Source: Iodobacter fluviatilis (GTDB lineage Bacteria > Pseudomonadota > Gammaproteobacteria > Burkholderiales > Chitinibacteraceae). From it: a stretch of 64,000 nt of DNA. Location of the stretch: NCBI RefSeq assembly GCF_900451195.1, contig NZ_UGHR01000003.1, positions 682,001 to 746,000 on the forward strand. Direction: 5' to 3'. The notes beneath the pieces were generated by a model, which worked only from the letters and a program-made list of their open reading frames with translations, had not been told where the DNA came from and made no database searches. Below are positions 53,039-63,242 of the stretch, piece by piece. The position numbers and the translations under genes were made by a program. Numbering within the stretch: position 1 is the stretch's first letter; each line of letters begins with the position of its first letter.

Positions 53039-54625
53039 ATGCCCAATACCTCCTCCGCTTTTCACACTGAAATGCATTGGCGCTCTTTAGCGCTGCTGAA
53101 TGCTTTTCGCCTGCTTTCCAATATCGGCATTTTTTGCAGCGTACTCTGGCTGGCTTATAAGCCACTGAATGACGTCAGCAGCTGGTATTCATTTCTTGCC
53201 CTTGCCGGTGTGGATAGCTTTTTAGTCTTGTTATTTGCTTTAGGTATTCGCCATCGGCGGCCTGGTTTTGAAATACAGCTCAGTATTCAGGTGGCCACAG
53301 ATGTGTTGTTTATTGTTGGCCTGATGCATTTATTTGGTGGCTTGCGCAGCGGCATTGGCACTTTGCTGCTGCCTTATCTGGCTGCGGCAGGGCTGATCTC
53401 GCGCGGGAGGATGACTTTATTTCATGCTGCAATGGCAAGTATTGCGCTGTTAAGCGAGCAAACCTGGCAAATCTGGCAGGGTAATGCGAGCGCCAGCGAT
53501 TACCTACCGCCTGCTTTATTATGTGTGGCTTCTTTTGCGGTGGCGTGGCTGGCGCATCGTCTGGCCCGGTTTGCTCAGGCCAGTGAGGCTTTGGCTGAAC
53601 AGCGTGGTGTTGATCTGGCTAATCTGGGCCAGCTTAATCAGCGTATTTTGCAAGATGTGTCTGATGGCGTATTGGTGGTGGATGCAAATGGTGTGATCCG
53701 CCAGTGTAATGAGCAGGCGATTCGCTTAGCGGGCATGCGCCCAGAAGGGGTGTTATTACATGCCATGCCGGTGATCGCGGTGGCGCTTGCCCGCTGGCGG
53801 ACCAATCCCTCAGACAGCCCCAATTTAATTACGACGGCTTTAACCCGTAAAACACTCAGGCCGCGTTTTATTTCGCTTTCAAATGATTCACATGGCAATG
53901 TGCTGATTTATTTAGAAGACTTAGATAAATTACGCAGAGAGGCTCAGCAATTAAAACTGGCCGCGCTGGGGCGTTTAACGGCTAATTTGGCGCATGAAAT
54001 TAGAAATCCTTTGAGTGCGATTACGCACGCGGCACAGTTATTGGGTGAAGAAGCTGAGGATAATGCGCTGATACAGCGTTTAACCCGCATTATTGATGAT
54101 AATGGCCAGCGCTTAGAGCGTATGGTGAAAGATGTGTTGGAGCTTAATCGCCGTGATCGCGTGCAAATGGTGCAGATTAAGCTGGCAGACTGGCTGACTG
54201 TTTTTGTAGAGCAATTCAGTATGCAGGAGGAAATTCATGTTGAGCTGGCCTTAGAGTGCCCGGCTCATGCTGAAATTCGTTTTGATCCGGGGCATTTGCA
54301 TCAGGTGATGTGGAATCTGTCCCGCAATGGCTGGCGTTATTGTGAAAAAAGGGCGGGCAGCCTGAGTTTTAAAGTATGGAGGGAAAACGAACATTGGGTT
54401 CTGGATGTGCGTAATGACGGGCCGCCAGTCGCAGCAGATGCGCAAACACAGCTGTTTGAGCCCTTTTTTACCACTGAAACCAAGGGCACCGGTTTGGGCT
54501 TATATATCGCGCGTGAAATTTGTGCTGCCAATGGTGCCGTACTGGAATACGTTGCACCGCCTGAGCCGGGGACATGTTTCCGGATTGTGTTTGGTTATAC
54601 CTATGGACAAAAGAATTTAATTTAA
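53039..54625 (+). CDS. pilS: PilS, sensor histidine kinase of the type IV pilus system
   Basis: The 528-residue product has about six transmembrane segments in the first 190 residues, a PAS region (about 195-300; LNQRILQDVSDGVLVVDANG), the phospho-acceptor His319 in LAHEIRNPLSAITHAAQ, and an ATPase part with GTGLGLYIARE. PilS phosphorylates PilR to control pilin transcription. It is followed directly by pilR, the standard order. No ribosome-binding site is obvious before the ATG at 53039, so the start could be later, but the first membrane helix begins at about residue 15. Confidence 0.9.
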   Translation: MPNTSSAFHTEMHWRSLALLNAFRLLSNIGIFCSVLWLAYKPLNDVSSWYSFLALAGVDSFLVLLFALGIRHRRPGFEIQLSIQVATDVLFIVGLMHLFGGLRSGIGTLLLPYLAAAGLISRGRMTLFHAAMASIALLSEQTWQIWQGNASASDYLPPALLCVASFAVAWLAHRLARFAQASEALAEQRGVDLANLGQLNQRILQDVSDGVLVVDANGVIRQCNEQAIRLAGMRPEGVLLHAMPVIAVALARWRTNPSDSPNLITTALTRKTLRPRFISLSNDSHGNVLIYLEDLDKLRREAQQLKLAALGRLTANLAHEIRNPLSAITHAAQLLGEEAEDNALIQRLTRIIDDNGQRLERMVKDVLELNRRDRVQMVQIKLADWLTVFVEQFSMQEEIHVELALECPAHAEIRFDPGHLHQVMWNLSRNGWRYCEKRAGSLSFKVWRENEHWVLDVRNDGPPVAADAQTQLFEPFFTTETKGTGLGLYIAREICAANGAVLEYVAPPEPGTCFRIVFGYTYGQKNLI

Positions 54626-54755
54626 GCGGGCTGTGTTCCCGCCCCGGGAAGGGATAACTTTCTCTTATCGGTAAAATGGGGTTCTGTCTTGGCTTAGTCG
54701 CTAGAGTCACTTTAGCATCTTAAAATTTGCAGCTGCTTGTGCGTCAGGAGTGGTA

Positions 54756-56105
54756 ATGGCTAAAAAAACCAATAAAAACAGTAAGCGTGTATTGGTAGTA
54801 GATGATGAGCATGATTTGGCTGAGCTGCTTGAGCTTACGCTGATCAAAATGGGCTTAGAAGTTGATTGTGCCTATGGCGTTCAAGATGCATGTGCAAGGC
54901 TGGATAACGTAGCGTATGACCTGTGCCTGACGGATATGCGTATGCCAGATGGTGAAGGGCTGGAAATCATTCGCCATATTCAGGATAAGGAAATGGACGT
55001 GCCTGTGGCGGTGATTACCGCCTATGGCAGTACAGATAATGCCGTGGCCGCGCTCAAAGCGGGCGCATTTGATTATCTGGCTAAGCCGGTTGCCCTAGAT
55101 CAGCTGCGCTTATTGGTGAAATCGGCCTTAGCGCTTGACGATATGCCTGCATCCCAGGCGAGTGACCGCCCTTTATTGGGTGAGTCAGCCGCGATGCAGC
55201 ATGCCTTAGAGCTGATTGCTAAATTAGCCAAGAGCCAGGCGCCTGTTTATGTCACAGGGGAATCCGGCTCAGGCAAAGAGCGGGCAGCACGTCTGATTCA
55301 TGCCAGCTCCAGCCGTGCCAAGCAGCCTTTTGTGGCAGTAAATTGCGGCGCTATCCCGGAAAACTTAATGGAAAGCGAGTTTTTCGGTCACAAGAAAGGC
55401 GCTTTTACCGGCGCAAATGAAGACCGGGATGGTTTTTTTCATGCCGCTAATAGCGGTACTTTGTTTTTAGATGAAGTGGCGGATCTTCCGCTTGCGATGC
55501 AGGTTAAATTATTGCGGGTCATTCAGGAACGCAAGGTAAGAAAACTTGGAGCCACCGTTGAGGAGGCGCTGGACGTGCGGATTATCTCTGCCACGCATCA
55601 AAGCCTGAGCCAGTGTGTGGAAGCGGGGCGCTTCAGGCAGGATTTATATTACCGGCTGAATGTGATTGAGCTGCGTATGCCCGCATTAAGGGAAATGGGT
55701 AGCGATGTTTTAGTGATTGCTCGGCATGTTTTAGCGCGGGTAGCTAAATTAAACGGGCAGAAATTACCTGATTTTGCGCCTGATGCCCTTACTGCACTGC
55801 AGCGTTATGATTTCCCCGGTAATGTGCGCGAGCTGGAAAACGTCCTAGAGCGAGCTTTGGCGCTAGCGGATGGCCATGCGATTACGGCGGCCGATTTACA
55901 GCTTAGCCTGAGCGATCATGAGGTAGAAGAAGGGCTGGATTTGGGGGATAAATTCCCCTTGCAGGATTACCTAGACCGGGTAGAAAAGCAGGTGATTTTA
56001 GAGGCGCTTGAAAAAACACGTTTTAATCGTACTCAGGCCGCTAAAATACTGGGCCTCACATTTCGCAGCCTGCGTTATCGCTTAGACCGGCTGGGGATTC
56101 AGTAA
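54756..56105 (+). CDS. pilR: PilR, sigma-54-dependent response regulator
   Basis: The 449-residue protein has a receiver domain (VLVVDDEHD, phospho-acceptor Asp60 in LCLTDMRMPDG), an AAA+ sigma-54 activator domain (GESGSGKE, the sigma-54 contact loop GAFTGA, and LFLDEVADLPLAMQVKLLRV) and a C-terminal Fis-type HTH (RTQAAKILGLTFRSLRYRL, spanning to the end). It activates the RpoN promoter of pilA. CAGGAG upstream fixes the ATG at 54756. The gap to pilS is 130 bp. Confidence 0.92.
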   Translation: MAKKTNKNSKRVLVVDDEHDLAELLELTLIKMGLEVDCAYGVQDACARLDNVAYDLCLTDMRMPDGEGLEIIRHIQDKEMDVPVAVITAYGSTDNAVAALKAGAFDYLAKPVALDQLRLLVKSALALDDMPASQASDRPLLGESAAMQHALELIAKLAKSQAPVYVTGESGSGKERAARLIHASSSRAKQPFVAVNCGAIPENLMESEFFGHKKGAFTGANEDRDGFFHAANSGTLFLDEVADLPLAMQVKLLRVIQERKVRKLGATVEEALDVRIISATHQSLSQCVEAGRFRQDLYYRLNVIELRMPALREMGSDVLVIARHVLARVAKLNGQKLPDFAPDALTALQRYDFPGNVRELENVLERALALADGHAITAADLQLSLSDHEVEEGLDLGDKFPLQDYLDRVEKQVILEALEKTRFNRTQAAKILGLTFRSLRYRLDRLGIQ

Positions 56106-56159
56106 TTGATGCGTTACCAAGCGCGCCCGACGGACTGTAAGCCGGATAAGGAAGTAAAC

Positions 56160-56738
56160 ATGCAATTTGATGCGCAAGGCTGGTGTAATCAGGCGCGTAT
56201 TGTACCCAGCCCCAATTGCGATGCCCGCGCACCCGGGATGGCCGTGGATATGGTGGTGATTCACAATATTCATTTACCGCCGGGCCAGCCTTTTGGCGGG
56301 GATGATATTGAGCGCTTATTTACGAACTCTCTGGATACAGCTAAACATCCGTCATACGATGAGTTGTCTGAGTTGCGGGTGTCAGCGCATTTTCTGATTC
56401 GTCGCAATGGGGAGTTGTTGCAATTTGTACCCTGCTCAAAAAGGGCCTGGCATGCGGGTGTTTCCAGCTGGCAGGGCAGGGAGCGTTGTAATGATTTTTC
56501 GATAGGAATCGAGCTAGAAGGCTCTGATTTTGTGCCGTTTGAAGCCGCTCAGTATCAGAAGCTAAACGCGCTGCTGAAGGTTTTATCGGCACAATACCCA
56601 TTAGAACATTTGCTGGGACACAGCCAGATTGCACCGGATAGAAAAAGCGATCCTGGGCCTTTTTTTGATTGGACTCGTATTGCACTGCCGCAAGATTTGT
56701 CCAAAAAGTCAGCTGTTTTGCAAAAGCCAGCGTTATAA
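56160..56738 (+). CDS. ampD: AmpD, 1,6-anhydro-N-acetylmuramyl-L-alanine amidase
   Basis: The 192-residue amidase has the zinc ligands His35 (VVIHNIHLP), His154 (LLGHSQIAPDRKSDPG) and Asp164, with the catalytic glutamate in SIGIELEGSDF. It cleaves the amide between anhydromuramic acid and the stem peptide in cytoplasmic peptidoglycan recycling, and its loss induces AmpC where present. I chose the ATG at 56160 after AAGGAAG; the open frame continues 18 codons upstream to the pilR stop. It is on the same strand as pilR and kup. Confidence 0.92.
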   Translation: MQFDAQGWCNQARIVPSPNCDARAPGMAVDMVVIHNIHLPPGQPFGGDDIERLFTNSLDTAKHPSYDELSELRVSAHFLIRRNGELLQFVPCSKRAWHAGVSSWQGRERCNDFSIGIELEGSDFVPFEAAQYQKLNALLKVLSAQYPLEHLLGHSQIAPDRKSDPGPFFDWTRIALPQDLSKKSAVLQKPAL

Positions 56739-56770
56739 TCCGCCGACCTTCTGTTAGGCCACAATAAAAT

Positions 56771-58666
56771 ATGTCTTCAGCATCAAGTTTGGATCGCGAT
56801 CCAAAAAAAATAGCCGGTTTGGCCATCGGAGCGATCGGTGTCGTTTATGGCGATATTGGTACCAGCCCGCTCTATACACTTAAAGAATGTTTTAACCACG
56901 CAGAACTGACTCTGTCTGCTTTTAATGTTCTGGGTATTTTATCCCTGATTTTTTGGGGTCTGATGCTGGTCGTGTCTTTGAAATACGTTGTTTTCATTTT
57001 GCGCGCGGATAACCGTGGCGAAGGCGGCGTGTTGTCTCTGATGGCTTTAGCACTACGCTCTGCTGCCCCGGGGTCAAGAAAATACGCGATCATTGTGGGC
57101 CTTGGCCTCTTTGGAGCTGCTTTGTTCTACGGTGACAGCATGATTACCCCTGCGGTATCGGTGCTTTCAGCCTTAGAAGGGATTGGAGTGATTTCGCATC
57201 AGCTGGATGCCTATATTATTCCTGTCACGATTATTGTCCTGATTGCATTGTTTATGATGCAGGCAAGGGGCACCGCCAGCATTGGGAAGCTGTTTGGCCC
57301 GGTCATGCTGGTCTGGTTTGCTATTCTTGCTGCGCTTGGTATTTGGAACATTATTAAATCCCCAGATGTGCTGGCTGCGATGAACCCAATTCATGCGGTG
57401 CATTTTTTTGCCGCTGAGCCCGGTTTGGCTTTTGTGTTGCTGGGTGCCGTGGTGCTGTCCCTGACAGGGGCTGAGGCGCTGTATGCAGATATGGGCCACT
57501 TTGGCCGGCCAGCTATCCGCTACGCATGGTTCTTACTGGTGCTGCCTGCTCTGGTTTTAAATTATTTTGGCCAAGGGGCTTTGCTTTTACACAGCCCGGA
57601 GGCCATTAAAAATCCATTTTTTCTGATGGCTCCCGCTTGGGCTTTAGCACCATTGGTGGTGCTGGCAACCTGCGCCACTGTGATTGCATCGCAAGCGGTG
57701 ATATCGGGTGCGTATTCGATGACCAGCCAAGCAGTACAGCTTGGTTTCTGCCCCCGTATGGACATCCAGCATACGTCTGAGAATGAGATTGGCCAGATTT
57801 ATATCCCACAAATTAACTGGTTTCTGCTGGTTTCAGTGATTTTGCTGGTGCTGGCGTTTCGCACTTCCAGCAATCTGGCTGCAGCCTATGGCTTTGCCGT
57901 GACCTGCACGATGGTCATTACCACCCTGCTGGCGTTTATTGTGTTGGGGCGTGATGCTTCCACGCTTAATCGTGTGCTGATCTGGTTTGTGCTCGCCTTT
58001 TTATTGGTGATTGATCTGGCCTTTTTCTCTGCCAACTTGCTCAAGCTGCACGAAGGCGGCTGGTTCCCGCTGATGATCGGGCTGATGGTGTTTGCTTTGC
58101 TGACAACATGGAAGTACGGCCGCAAGCTCTTGAGTGAGCGTATGCACGATGGTGAGCTGCCTCTGGCTGGTTTTGTAGAAGCACTGGAAGCAAGCCCGCC
58201 TCAGCGTGTAGAAGGCACGGCTATCTTTATGACGGCAAGTACCGATTCGGTGCCGCATGCTCTTCTGCATAATCTGAAACACAATAAAGTGCTGCACGAG
58301 CGTGTGGTGTTTATGACCGTGCTGACGACAGATATTCCTTATGTCGCAGCCAGAGAGCGGGTGGTGGTGCGTAAATTAGGTGAGAGCTTCTGTCAGATTA
58401 TTGCTACTTACGGCTTTAAAGAAGAGCCAAGCGTGCCGGCTATTTTGGCCCAGGTAGAGCAATTACAGCCAGAGCTGGTGTTTGACAGCATGCAGACCTC
58501 TTATTTCCTTTCAAGAGAAACCATTGTCGAGGCCAAGTATCCTGCGATGAGCTGGTGGCGCAGAAATCTCTTTAGCATCATGAGCCGTAATGCAACGCGT
58601 GCGACTAACTTCTTTAAGATCCCGCCCAACCGGGTGGTTGAGATGGGAATGCAGGTAGAGATTTAA
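56771..58666 (+). CDS. kup: Kup-type potassium uptake permease
   Basis: The 631-residue membrane protein is a K+/H+ symporter of the KUP/HAK family, with about 12 transmembrane segments. The opening IGAIGVVYGDIGTSPLYTLK is the family hallmark, followed by ADNRGEGGVLSLMALAL and ALFYGDSMITPAVSVLSALE. The last 170 residues are a cytoplasmic domain. It works in the inner membrane. The gap to ampD is 32 bp, so the two may share a transcript. A strong terminator follows. Confidence 0.93.
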   Translation: MSSASSLDRDPKKIAGLAIGAIGVVYGDIGTSPLYTLKECFNHAELTLSAFNVLGILSLIFWGLMLVVSLKYVVFILRADNRGEGGVLSLMALALRSAAPGSRKYAIIVGLGLFGAALFYGDSMITPAVSVLSALEGIGVISHQLDAYIIPVTIIVLIALFMMQARGTASIGKLFGPVMLVWFAILAALGIWNIIKSPDVLAAMNPIHAVHFFAAEPGLAFVLLGAVVLSLTGAEALYADMGHFGRPAIRYAWFLLVLPALVLNYFGQGALLLHSPEAIKNPFFLMAPAWALAPLVVLATCATVIASQAVISGAYSMTSQAVQLGFCPRMDIQHTSENEIGQIYIPQINWFLLVSVILLVLAFRTSSNLAAAYGFAVTCTMVITTLLAFIVLGRDASTLNRVLIWFVLAFLLVIDLAFFSANLLKLHEGGWFPLMIGLMVFALLTTWKYGRKLLSERMHDGELPLAGFVEALEASPPQRVEGTAIFMTASTDSVPHALLHNLKHNKVLHERVVFMTVLTTDIPYVAARERVVVRKLGESFCQIIATYGFKEEPSVPAILAQVEQLQPELVFDSMQTSYFLSRETIVEAKYPAMSWWRRNLFSIMSRNATRATNFFKIPPNRVVEMGMQVEI

Positions 58667-58687
58667 GTACTCTTTGCTTGCTCAAAT

Positions 58688-58720
58688 CAAAAAAGCGCGG
58701 CCCATGGGTCGCGCTTTTTA
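58688..58720. terminator. Bidirectional rho-independent terminator
   Basis: AAAAAGCGCGGCCCATGGGTCGCGCTTTTT is a GC-rich stem with A and T runs on both sides, between convergent kup and queD. Confidence 0.9.
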
Positions 58721-58747
58721 CTTGCTGCTGATTTGAGGCATCAATGC

Positions 58748-59344
58748 TTAGATTTCAACTTGCCTAGGTACTGCTGGGTTGATAAACCGCTGGCCGTCGA
58801 GCAGCTTTTTATACATTTCAGGATCTTTCCATTCTGCCTGGCACTGCTCTGAAAACACCACATCCTCTAAGCGAATAATGCCCATGCGCTCATTGATTGC
58901 ATCGGCACGGAAAGCTTGCGCGTAGCCGGTATCGGTTTCGTGGGCGATGACAGAGTGAAGAGTGACATCGGCTTCGCCATTGGCCATTACTGTTTGCTGC
59001 AGTAACGCATCGATAATCACAAAAAACATACGGGCAAATTGCTCGGCAGATGGCGATACCGGCATGGCAATCCAGCGGGTAGAGAATTGCTTGCACAGGC
59101 GGATATATTCCGCGTCGTCTTTATCCCAAAAGCACACCGCGTGATCAAAGGCATCGACTACATCGCGGATCGTGCCTTTCATTAGGCCAAAGTCATAAAC
59201 CATCTGGCCGTGATCAAGCGCATTCGCTTCCAGTAGCACTTCAACACGATAACTATGCCCATGAATCGAGCTGCGGCAGCGCTCGCTGGAGCAGTTGCGC
59301 ACGATATGTGCATTTTCAAATTTAAACAGTTTACGAATTAGCAT
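58748..59344 (-). CDS. QueD-like 6-carboxytetrahydropterin synthase family protein
   Basis: The 198-residue protein has the zinc triad of the PTPS/QueD family: His13 in FENAHIVRN and His28, His30 in SIHGHSYRVEV; Cys23 precedes and Asp/His of the active site follow in VVDAFDHAVCFWDKD. QueD makes carboxytetrahydropterin for queuosine, a modified base in tRNA anticodons. It is longer than classical QueD (about 120), with extra C-terminal residues (IRLEDVVFSEQCQ, then MYKKLLDGQRF), as in a known subgroup of proteobacterial homologues. It is convergent with kup. Confidence 0.8.
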   Translation of the reverse strand: MLIRKLFKFENAHIVRNCSSERCRSSIHGHSYRVEVLLEANALDHGQMVYDFGLMKGTIRDVVDAFDHAVCFWDKDDAEYIRLCKQFSTRWIAMPVSPSAEQFARMFFVIIDALLQQTVMANGEADVTLHSVIAHETDTGYAQAFRADAINERMGIIRLEDVVFSEQCQAEWKDPEMYKKLLDGQRFINPAVPRQVEI

Positions 59345-59953
59345 AATGAATGGCAGGTCAAAGAGTCAGTTCGGTTTCTATCAGATGCAGCGCAGATCAG
59401 CAAGGTATTGATCACAATCGCTTTTTGTATAGGTCCACTTGGGGGCTTTTTTTAAGTCCATTCATTAGAAATTGCTGATTTTTTTGTAAGACGTTTTGCC
59501 GGAAGGGTATTGCCCATCCGAAGCAACAGCTAACGAAAGAATTGGGAAAGTATTCCAAGTGTTTTATGGGGGATTAATGCGGGCTGCGGCAAGTGTTGTA
59601 TCAAAAAAACCTCTTTTTTTCTGATTTAAACTACATGTAGTGTCGATGTATAACTACATTGCTTGAATGTCATTTCTTTCGTTGAGAGATTTTTTTGTTC
59701 GAATTATCGATAAAATTCAGATGGTTGTGTTTTTTTGTATTGGATGTTCTGAAAAGAAAAATTCTGCGCTGTGTAGTTTTTTTATATCTGGGCTGGGCTT
59801 GTTTGTTTTTCTGCTTGTGAAAGGAGAAGAGACTATTGACATGGTAAATACGCTAGTGGCTAATCTCAGTTACGTATCATTTAGTTGTTTTCAGAAGTAC
59901 TCTGTAGATAGCTATCTTACGTAATTATTACAAAAATAATAGATCCGTATTTG
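59345..59953. other. Long AT-rich intergenic region upstream of the chitinase
   Basis: About 600 bp, strongly AT-rich, with no gene I can support. A frame at 59667-59924 is hydrophobic and low in complexity and is probably random. Regulatory sites of the chitinase are expected here. Confidence 0.45.
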
Positions 59954-59977
59954 CAGTATCAATACCACTTGATACTG
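59954..59977. promoter_or_regulatory. Perfect 9-bp inverted repeat before the chitinase gene
   Basis: CAGTATCAA (59954-59962) and TTGATACTG (59969-59977) are perfect inverted arms with a 6-bp spacer, 41 bp before the chitinase start. It is a good candidate for a repressor or activator site. Confidence 0.7.
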
Positions 59978-60018
59978 ACAGATAACGCCAATTCATAAGA
60001 TGGATGGAGAGTTAAACT

Positions 60019-62853
60019 ATGTCGCAATTTAGTCGCTTTATGCTGGCGGCCATTCCGGCCGCCTTTGTTGCAGCTCAGGCTTTTTCTGCACCCGCGTGGA
60101 CGGCCTCCGGCACTTATACTGCCGGGCAGACCGTAAGCTATGCTGGGAAAGATTGGAAAGCTAAATGGTGGACGCAGGGCAATGTGCCAGGCGCAGAGCA
60201 GTGGGGGCCTTGGGAGTTGATTGCTGGTGGAACACCAACACCAGCTCCAACGCCGGTACCAACACCGGTACCAACACCCGTTCCCACTCCAGTACCAACA
60301 CCCGTTCCAACACCGGTTCCAACACCAGCTCCAACACCGGTTCCAACACCAGCTCCAACACCGGTTCCAACTCCAGTACCAACTCCAGTACCAACACCTG
60401 CACCGACTCCAGCGGGCTGTTTTTTAGCATGGTCGTCAACCACCGCTTATTCGGGTGGACAAAGTGTGACCTATGCAGGGCGCAACTATAAAGCACAGTG
60501 GTGGACACAGGGCGATGTACCGTCCAGCAATGTAGGTGCAGGCAAGCCTTGGCTGGATCTGGGAGCTTGCGGTTCTACGCCAACACCAACACCAGTGCCG
60601 ACACCGGTTCCAACACCGGTTCCAACGCCAGTACCGACACCTGTCCCAACACCGGTTCCAACACCAGTACCGACACCAGTACCAACGCCGGTTCCAACAC
60701 CCGTTCCTACTCCAGCTCCAAGCGTTGCTTGTCAGCCTGAAGGTTTGGTTACTGACGTTGCAAATGTGCCTTACTGCGATGTGTACGATGTGAATGGTCG
60801 TGAGAAGCTGCCAAATAATATGAAGCGTCGTTCGATCGGCTACTTCACTAACTGGCGTAATTCAGGCCCGAACTCCTATCTGGCCGCCGATATCCCGTGG
60901 AATGACATTACCCACGTGAACTACGCCTTTGCTCATATCGATAGCAATTGGCAAGTTTCGGTAGGTAACACCGCAGATCCAAAGAACTCCGCAGTTGGTA
61001 TAACGTTTGATGATAAAAAAGGTGATCCTAAATACGCGCTGGATAACAGCCTGCCGTACAAAGGTCACTTCAATATGCTGCACAAAAACGCGCCTAAGGG
61101 CGTGAAGCTGCTGTTGTCGGTGGGCGGCTGGGCAGAAACAGGGGGTTACTTTAACGATGCCGATGGTCGGACCGTCAGCGGTGGTTATTACGCGCTGACG
61201 AATGATGCGGCCACGGGTGCGGTTCGTCAGGACAGAATCGATATTTTTGCTAAGTCTGCAGTTGAGTTCCTTCAGAAGTATGGCTTTGATGGGATCGATC
61301 TAGATTACGAATACCCAACTTCTATGAATGATGCGGGTAATCCAGAAGACTGGAAAATCGGCAATGCGCACCGTGGTGAGTTGTGGAAAGGCTATATGGC
61401 CCTGACCAAAACACTGCGCACTGAGCTGGATAAAGCCTCCGCAGCAAAAGGTAAGTACTACATGCTGACGATTGCTTCGCCATCATCAGGCTATTTGCTG
61501 CGCGGTATGGAAGCCATGCAGGCCGTTAAGTATCTTGATTACGTCAATATGATGACTTATGACTTGCACGGCGCATGGAACCACTTCGTGGGCCACAATG
61601 CCGCTCTGTATGACACGGGTAAAGATAATGAAATCGCCGATGCCAAAATTTATTCCGGTGGCGATGCACATTATTACAACTCGCAAGGCTATCTGAATAT
61701 TGATTGGGCTTATAAATACTTCCGCACCGCGCTTGCAGGTGGCCGTATCAATATCGGCCTGCCGTACTACACCCGTGGCTCGCAAAATGTAACGGGCGGC
61801 ACCAATGGTCTGTGGGGTATTTCTGCTCTAGCCGATCAGAAAAAATGCTACCTCGGTACCGGTGGTAATTTAGGTCCTGATGCTTTGAGTGCAAAAGCGG
61901 GCGCACCTTGCGGCCTTGGCGCTCAGGGGATTGATAATCTGTGGTTTGACCGAGATGCAGATGGCAATGAAATGTACGCAGGGGTGAATCCACTGTGGCA
62001 CGTAAATAATCTGCGAGATGGCCTGAGTGCACCTTACTTTACTCAGTACGGCCATGATCAAAGCCGCCCTGAAGCAAAAGTACGTGGCACTTATCAAGAA
62101 AACTACGATGATGTGGCGAAATCTTCCTGGTTATGGAACCCAACCACCAAAGTGTTCTTGTCCACGGAGAATGAGCAATCCTTTGCTGCCAAAGTTCAGT
62201 ATGCAATTGATCAGGGCGCTGGCGGTATCATGTTCTGGGAAATGGCAGGGGATTACAGCAAGCCATCAGAAAATGGCTTGGGTTATTACTCTATGGGCAG
62301 CACGCTGACTAAGTTGGCTGCTACTAAAATGCGTGCTGCGGCTCCATATGGCATCAAAGCAGGGGATGAGAAGTTTGCTCAACCTGCTGAACTGCTAGAT
62401 GTGGCTGTTGATATGGTTGGTTACAAGCCTAAAGGCGATGATAACTATCCACTCGCAATTGGCCTGAAGCTGAAAAACAACTCTAAAGTTGACCTGACCG
62501 GCGCGAAAGTAGCGTTTAACGTTGCACCATCAACACCACTGATTCCATCTGAAACGCAATACCTCAAGCCTAGCGATCCACCAGCAGGCAATGGTGTTGA
62601 AAACTTAGTGGATATATATAGTGGTGGAACATGGACTGCAGTTACGGCCGGCAGCAAATCAGGCAACGTCGGCGGTCTGCCAGATGGCTTCCATCGCTTA
62701 ACGTATGCAATGAAAGAATCAGGCTGGGGCGTTGCAGACTTTAGCGCAGGCAAAACCATCACCATCGGCATGCGTGTGTTTATGCCGCTGACTGTACCAA
62801 GCAATATCACCATCACCCTGCCAAACGGCAAAGTGTATGGCATCAAACGCTGA
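60019..62853 (+). CDS. Secreted modular chitinase: CBM5/12, PT linker, CBM5/12, PT linker, GH18
   Basis: The 944-residue protein has a signal peptide (first 23 residues, [16 protein letters not shown]). A chitin-binding CBM5/12 module follows (about 24-70, [19 protein letters not shown]), a Pro-Thr linker (PTPVPTP repeats), a second CBM5/12 (about 134-185, [18 protein letters not shown]), a second such linker, and a GH18 catalytic domain (about 255-780). The GH18 motifs are [15 protein letters not shown] and [11 protein letters not shown], in which Glu431 is the catalytic acid. The C-terminal 140 residues form a beta-rich module of unclear family. The enzyme hydrolyses chitin outside the cell. 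The stable leader and the inverted repeat at 59954 suggest induction. Confidence 0.92.
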   Translation: MSQFSRFMLAAIPAAFVAAQAFSAPAWTASGTYTAGQTVSYAGKDWKAKWWTQGNVPGAEQWGPWELIAGGTPTPAPTPVPTPVPTPVPTPVPTPVPTPVPTPAPTPVPTPAPTPVPTPVPTPVPTPAPTPAGCFLAWSSTTAYSGGQSVTYAGRNYKAQWWTQGDVPSSNVGAGKPWLDLGACGSTPTPTPVPTPVPTPVPTPVPTPVPTPVPTPVPTPVPTPVPTPVPTPAPSVACQPEGLVTDVANVPYCDVYDVNGREKLPNNMKRRSIGYFTNWRNSGPNSYLAADIPWNDITHVNYAFAHIDSNWQVSVGNTADPKNSAVGITFDDKKGDPKYALDNSLPYKGHFNMLHKNAPKGVKLLLSVGGWAETGGYFNDADGRTVSGGYYALTNDAATGAVRQDRIDIFAKSAVEFLQKYGFDGIDLDYEYPTSMNDAGNPEDWKIGNAHRGELWKGYMALTKTLRTELDKASAAKGKYYMLTIASPSSGYLLRGMEAMQAVKYLDYVNMMTYDLHGAWNHFVGHNAALYDTGKDNEIADAKIYSGGDAHYYNSQGYLNIDWAYKYFRTALAGGRINIGLPYYTRGSQNVTGGTNGLWGISALADQKKCYLGTGGNLGPDALSAKAGAPCGLGAQGIDNLWFDRDADGNEMYAGVNPLWHVNNLRDGLSAPYFTQYGHDQSRPEAKVRGTYQENYDDVAKSSWLWNPTTKVFLSTENEQSFAAKVQYAIDQGAGGIMFWEMAGDYSKPSENGLGYYSMGSTLTKLAATKMRAAAPYGIKAGDEKFAQPAELLDVAVDMVGYKPKGDDNYPLAIGLKLKNNSKVDLTGAKVAFNVAPSTPLIPSETQYLKPSDPPAGNGVENLVDIYSGGTWTAVTAGSKSGNVGGLPDGFHRLTYAMKESGWGVADFSAGKTITIGMRVFMPLTVPSNITITLPNGKVYGIKR
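60236..60412 (+). repeat. Tandem 12-bp repeats encoding a PTPV/PTPA linker (first)
   Basis: CCAACACCGGTW-type units repeat about 14 times and encode Pro-Thr-Pro-Val/Ala. The codons vary at third positions. Slippage or recombination with the second array can change linker length. Confidence 0.9.
60578..60722 (+). repeat. Tandem 12-bp repeats encoding a PTPV linker (second)
   Basis: The same type of repeat (about 12 units) between the second CBM5/12 and the GH18 domain. The two arrays are 160 bp apart in direct orientation. Confidence 0.9.
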
Positions 62854-62883
62854 GTTCCGCTTAATTTAAGCGTATTTAGCCAA

Positions 62884-62920
62884 CAAAACCGCCACGAGTC
62901 TCTCGTGGCGGTTTTGTTTT
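62884..62920 (+). terminator. Strong rho-independent terminator after the chitinase
   Basis: AAAACCGCCACGAG pairs with CTCGTGGCGGTTTT and is followed by a T-rich tail. Confidence 0.92.
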
Positions 62921-63029
62921 GTACTCTGGATTCATGAATCGCCATAAATCAAAGCGTTTTATACTGTTACGCATAACACTACAAATCAAACACTTAGCCT
63001 ATTGCTACGATTTTATTGCACGCTAGTGG

Positions 63030-63058
63030 TTGACGTCACAGGCCTAGGGCCGTATATT
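63030..63058 (+). promoter_or_regulatory. rRNA operon promoter
   Basis: TTGACG (63030-63035) and TATATT (63053-63058) are 17 bp apart, about 185 bp upstream of the 16S start, followed by a GC-rich discriminator (TCGGCC) typical of stringently controlled rrn promoters. Confidence 0.75.
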
Positions 63059-63109
63059 TCGGCCTCTCGCTGCAGCACACACAGCAACACGGTGATGTCA
63101 CAGACGAGG

Positions 63110-63126
63110 CGATCTTTAAAAAAATA
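63110..63126 (+). promoter_or_regulatory. boxA-like antitermination element in the rRNA leader
   Basis: CGATCTTTAAAAAAATA lies in the leader at the place where betaproteobacterial rrn operons carry boxA (consensus around GCTCTTTAACA). Confidence 0.6.
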
Positions 63127-63242
63127 CAGTCGATGAGTGTGAGTGCTTGATTCGGAAGCGAAACAAGTGCTTACATGAGTAAGGTGCATTCAGCGATGGA
63201 TGTGCCGAATAAAGTAAGTCAGTAAGTACTAGCTTAGTGATT

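Noticed and set aside
59667..59924. Possible 85-residue hydrophobic protein upstream of the chitinase
   Set aside because: AT-rich, phenylalanine-rich random-looking sequence without ribosome-binding site.
60138..60508. Frames with Gly-Val or Leu-Glu repeats opposite or within the chitinase linker
   Set aside because: They are other readings of the 12-bp tandem repeats and have no own features. The array is not a CRISPR: units have no spacers.
1..63242. tRNA genes, CRISPR arrays or a tRNA attachment site for the island
   Set aside because: I did not see a tRNA cloverleaf pattern or regularly spaced repeats; the island uses a protein-coding target.
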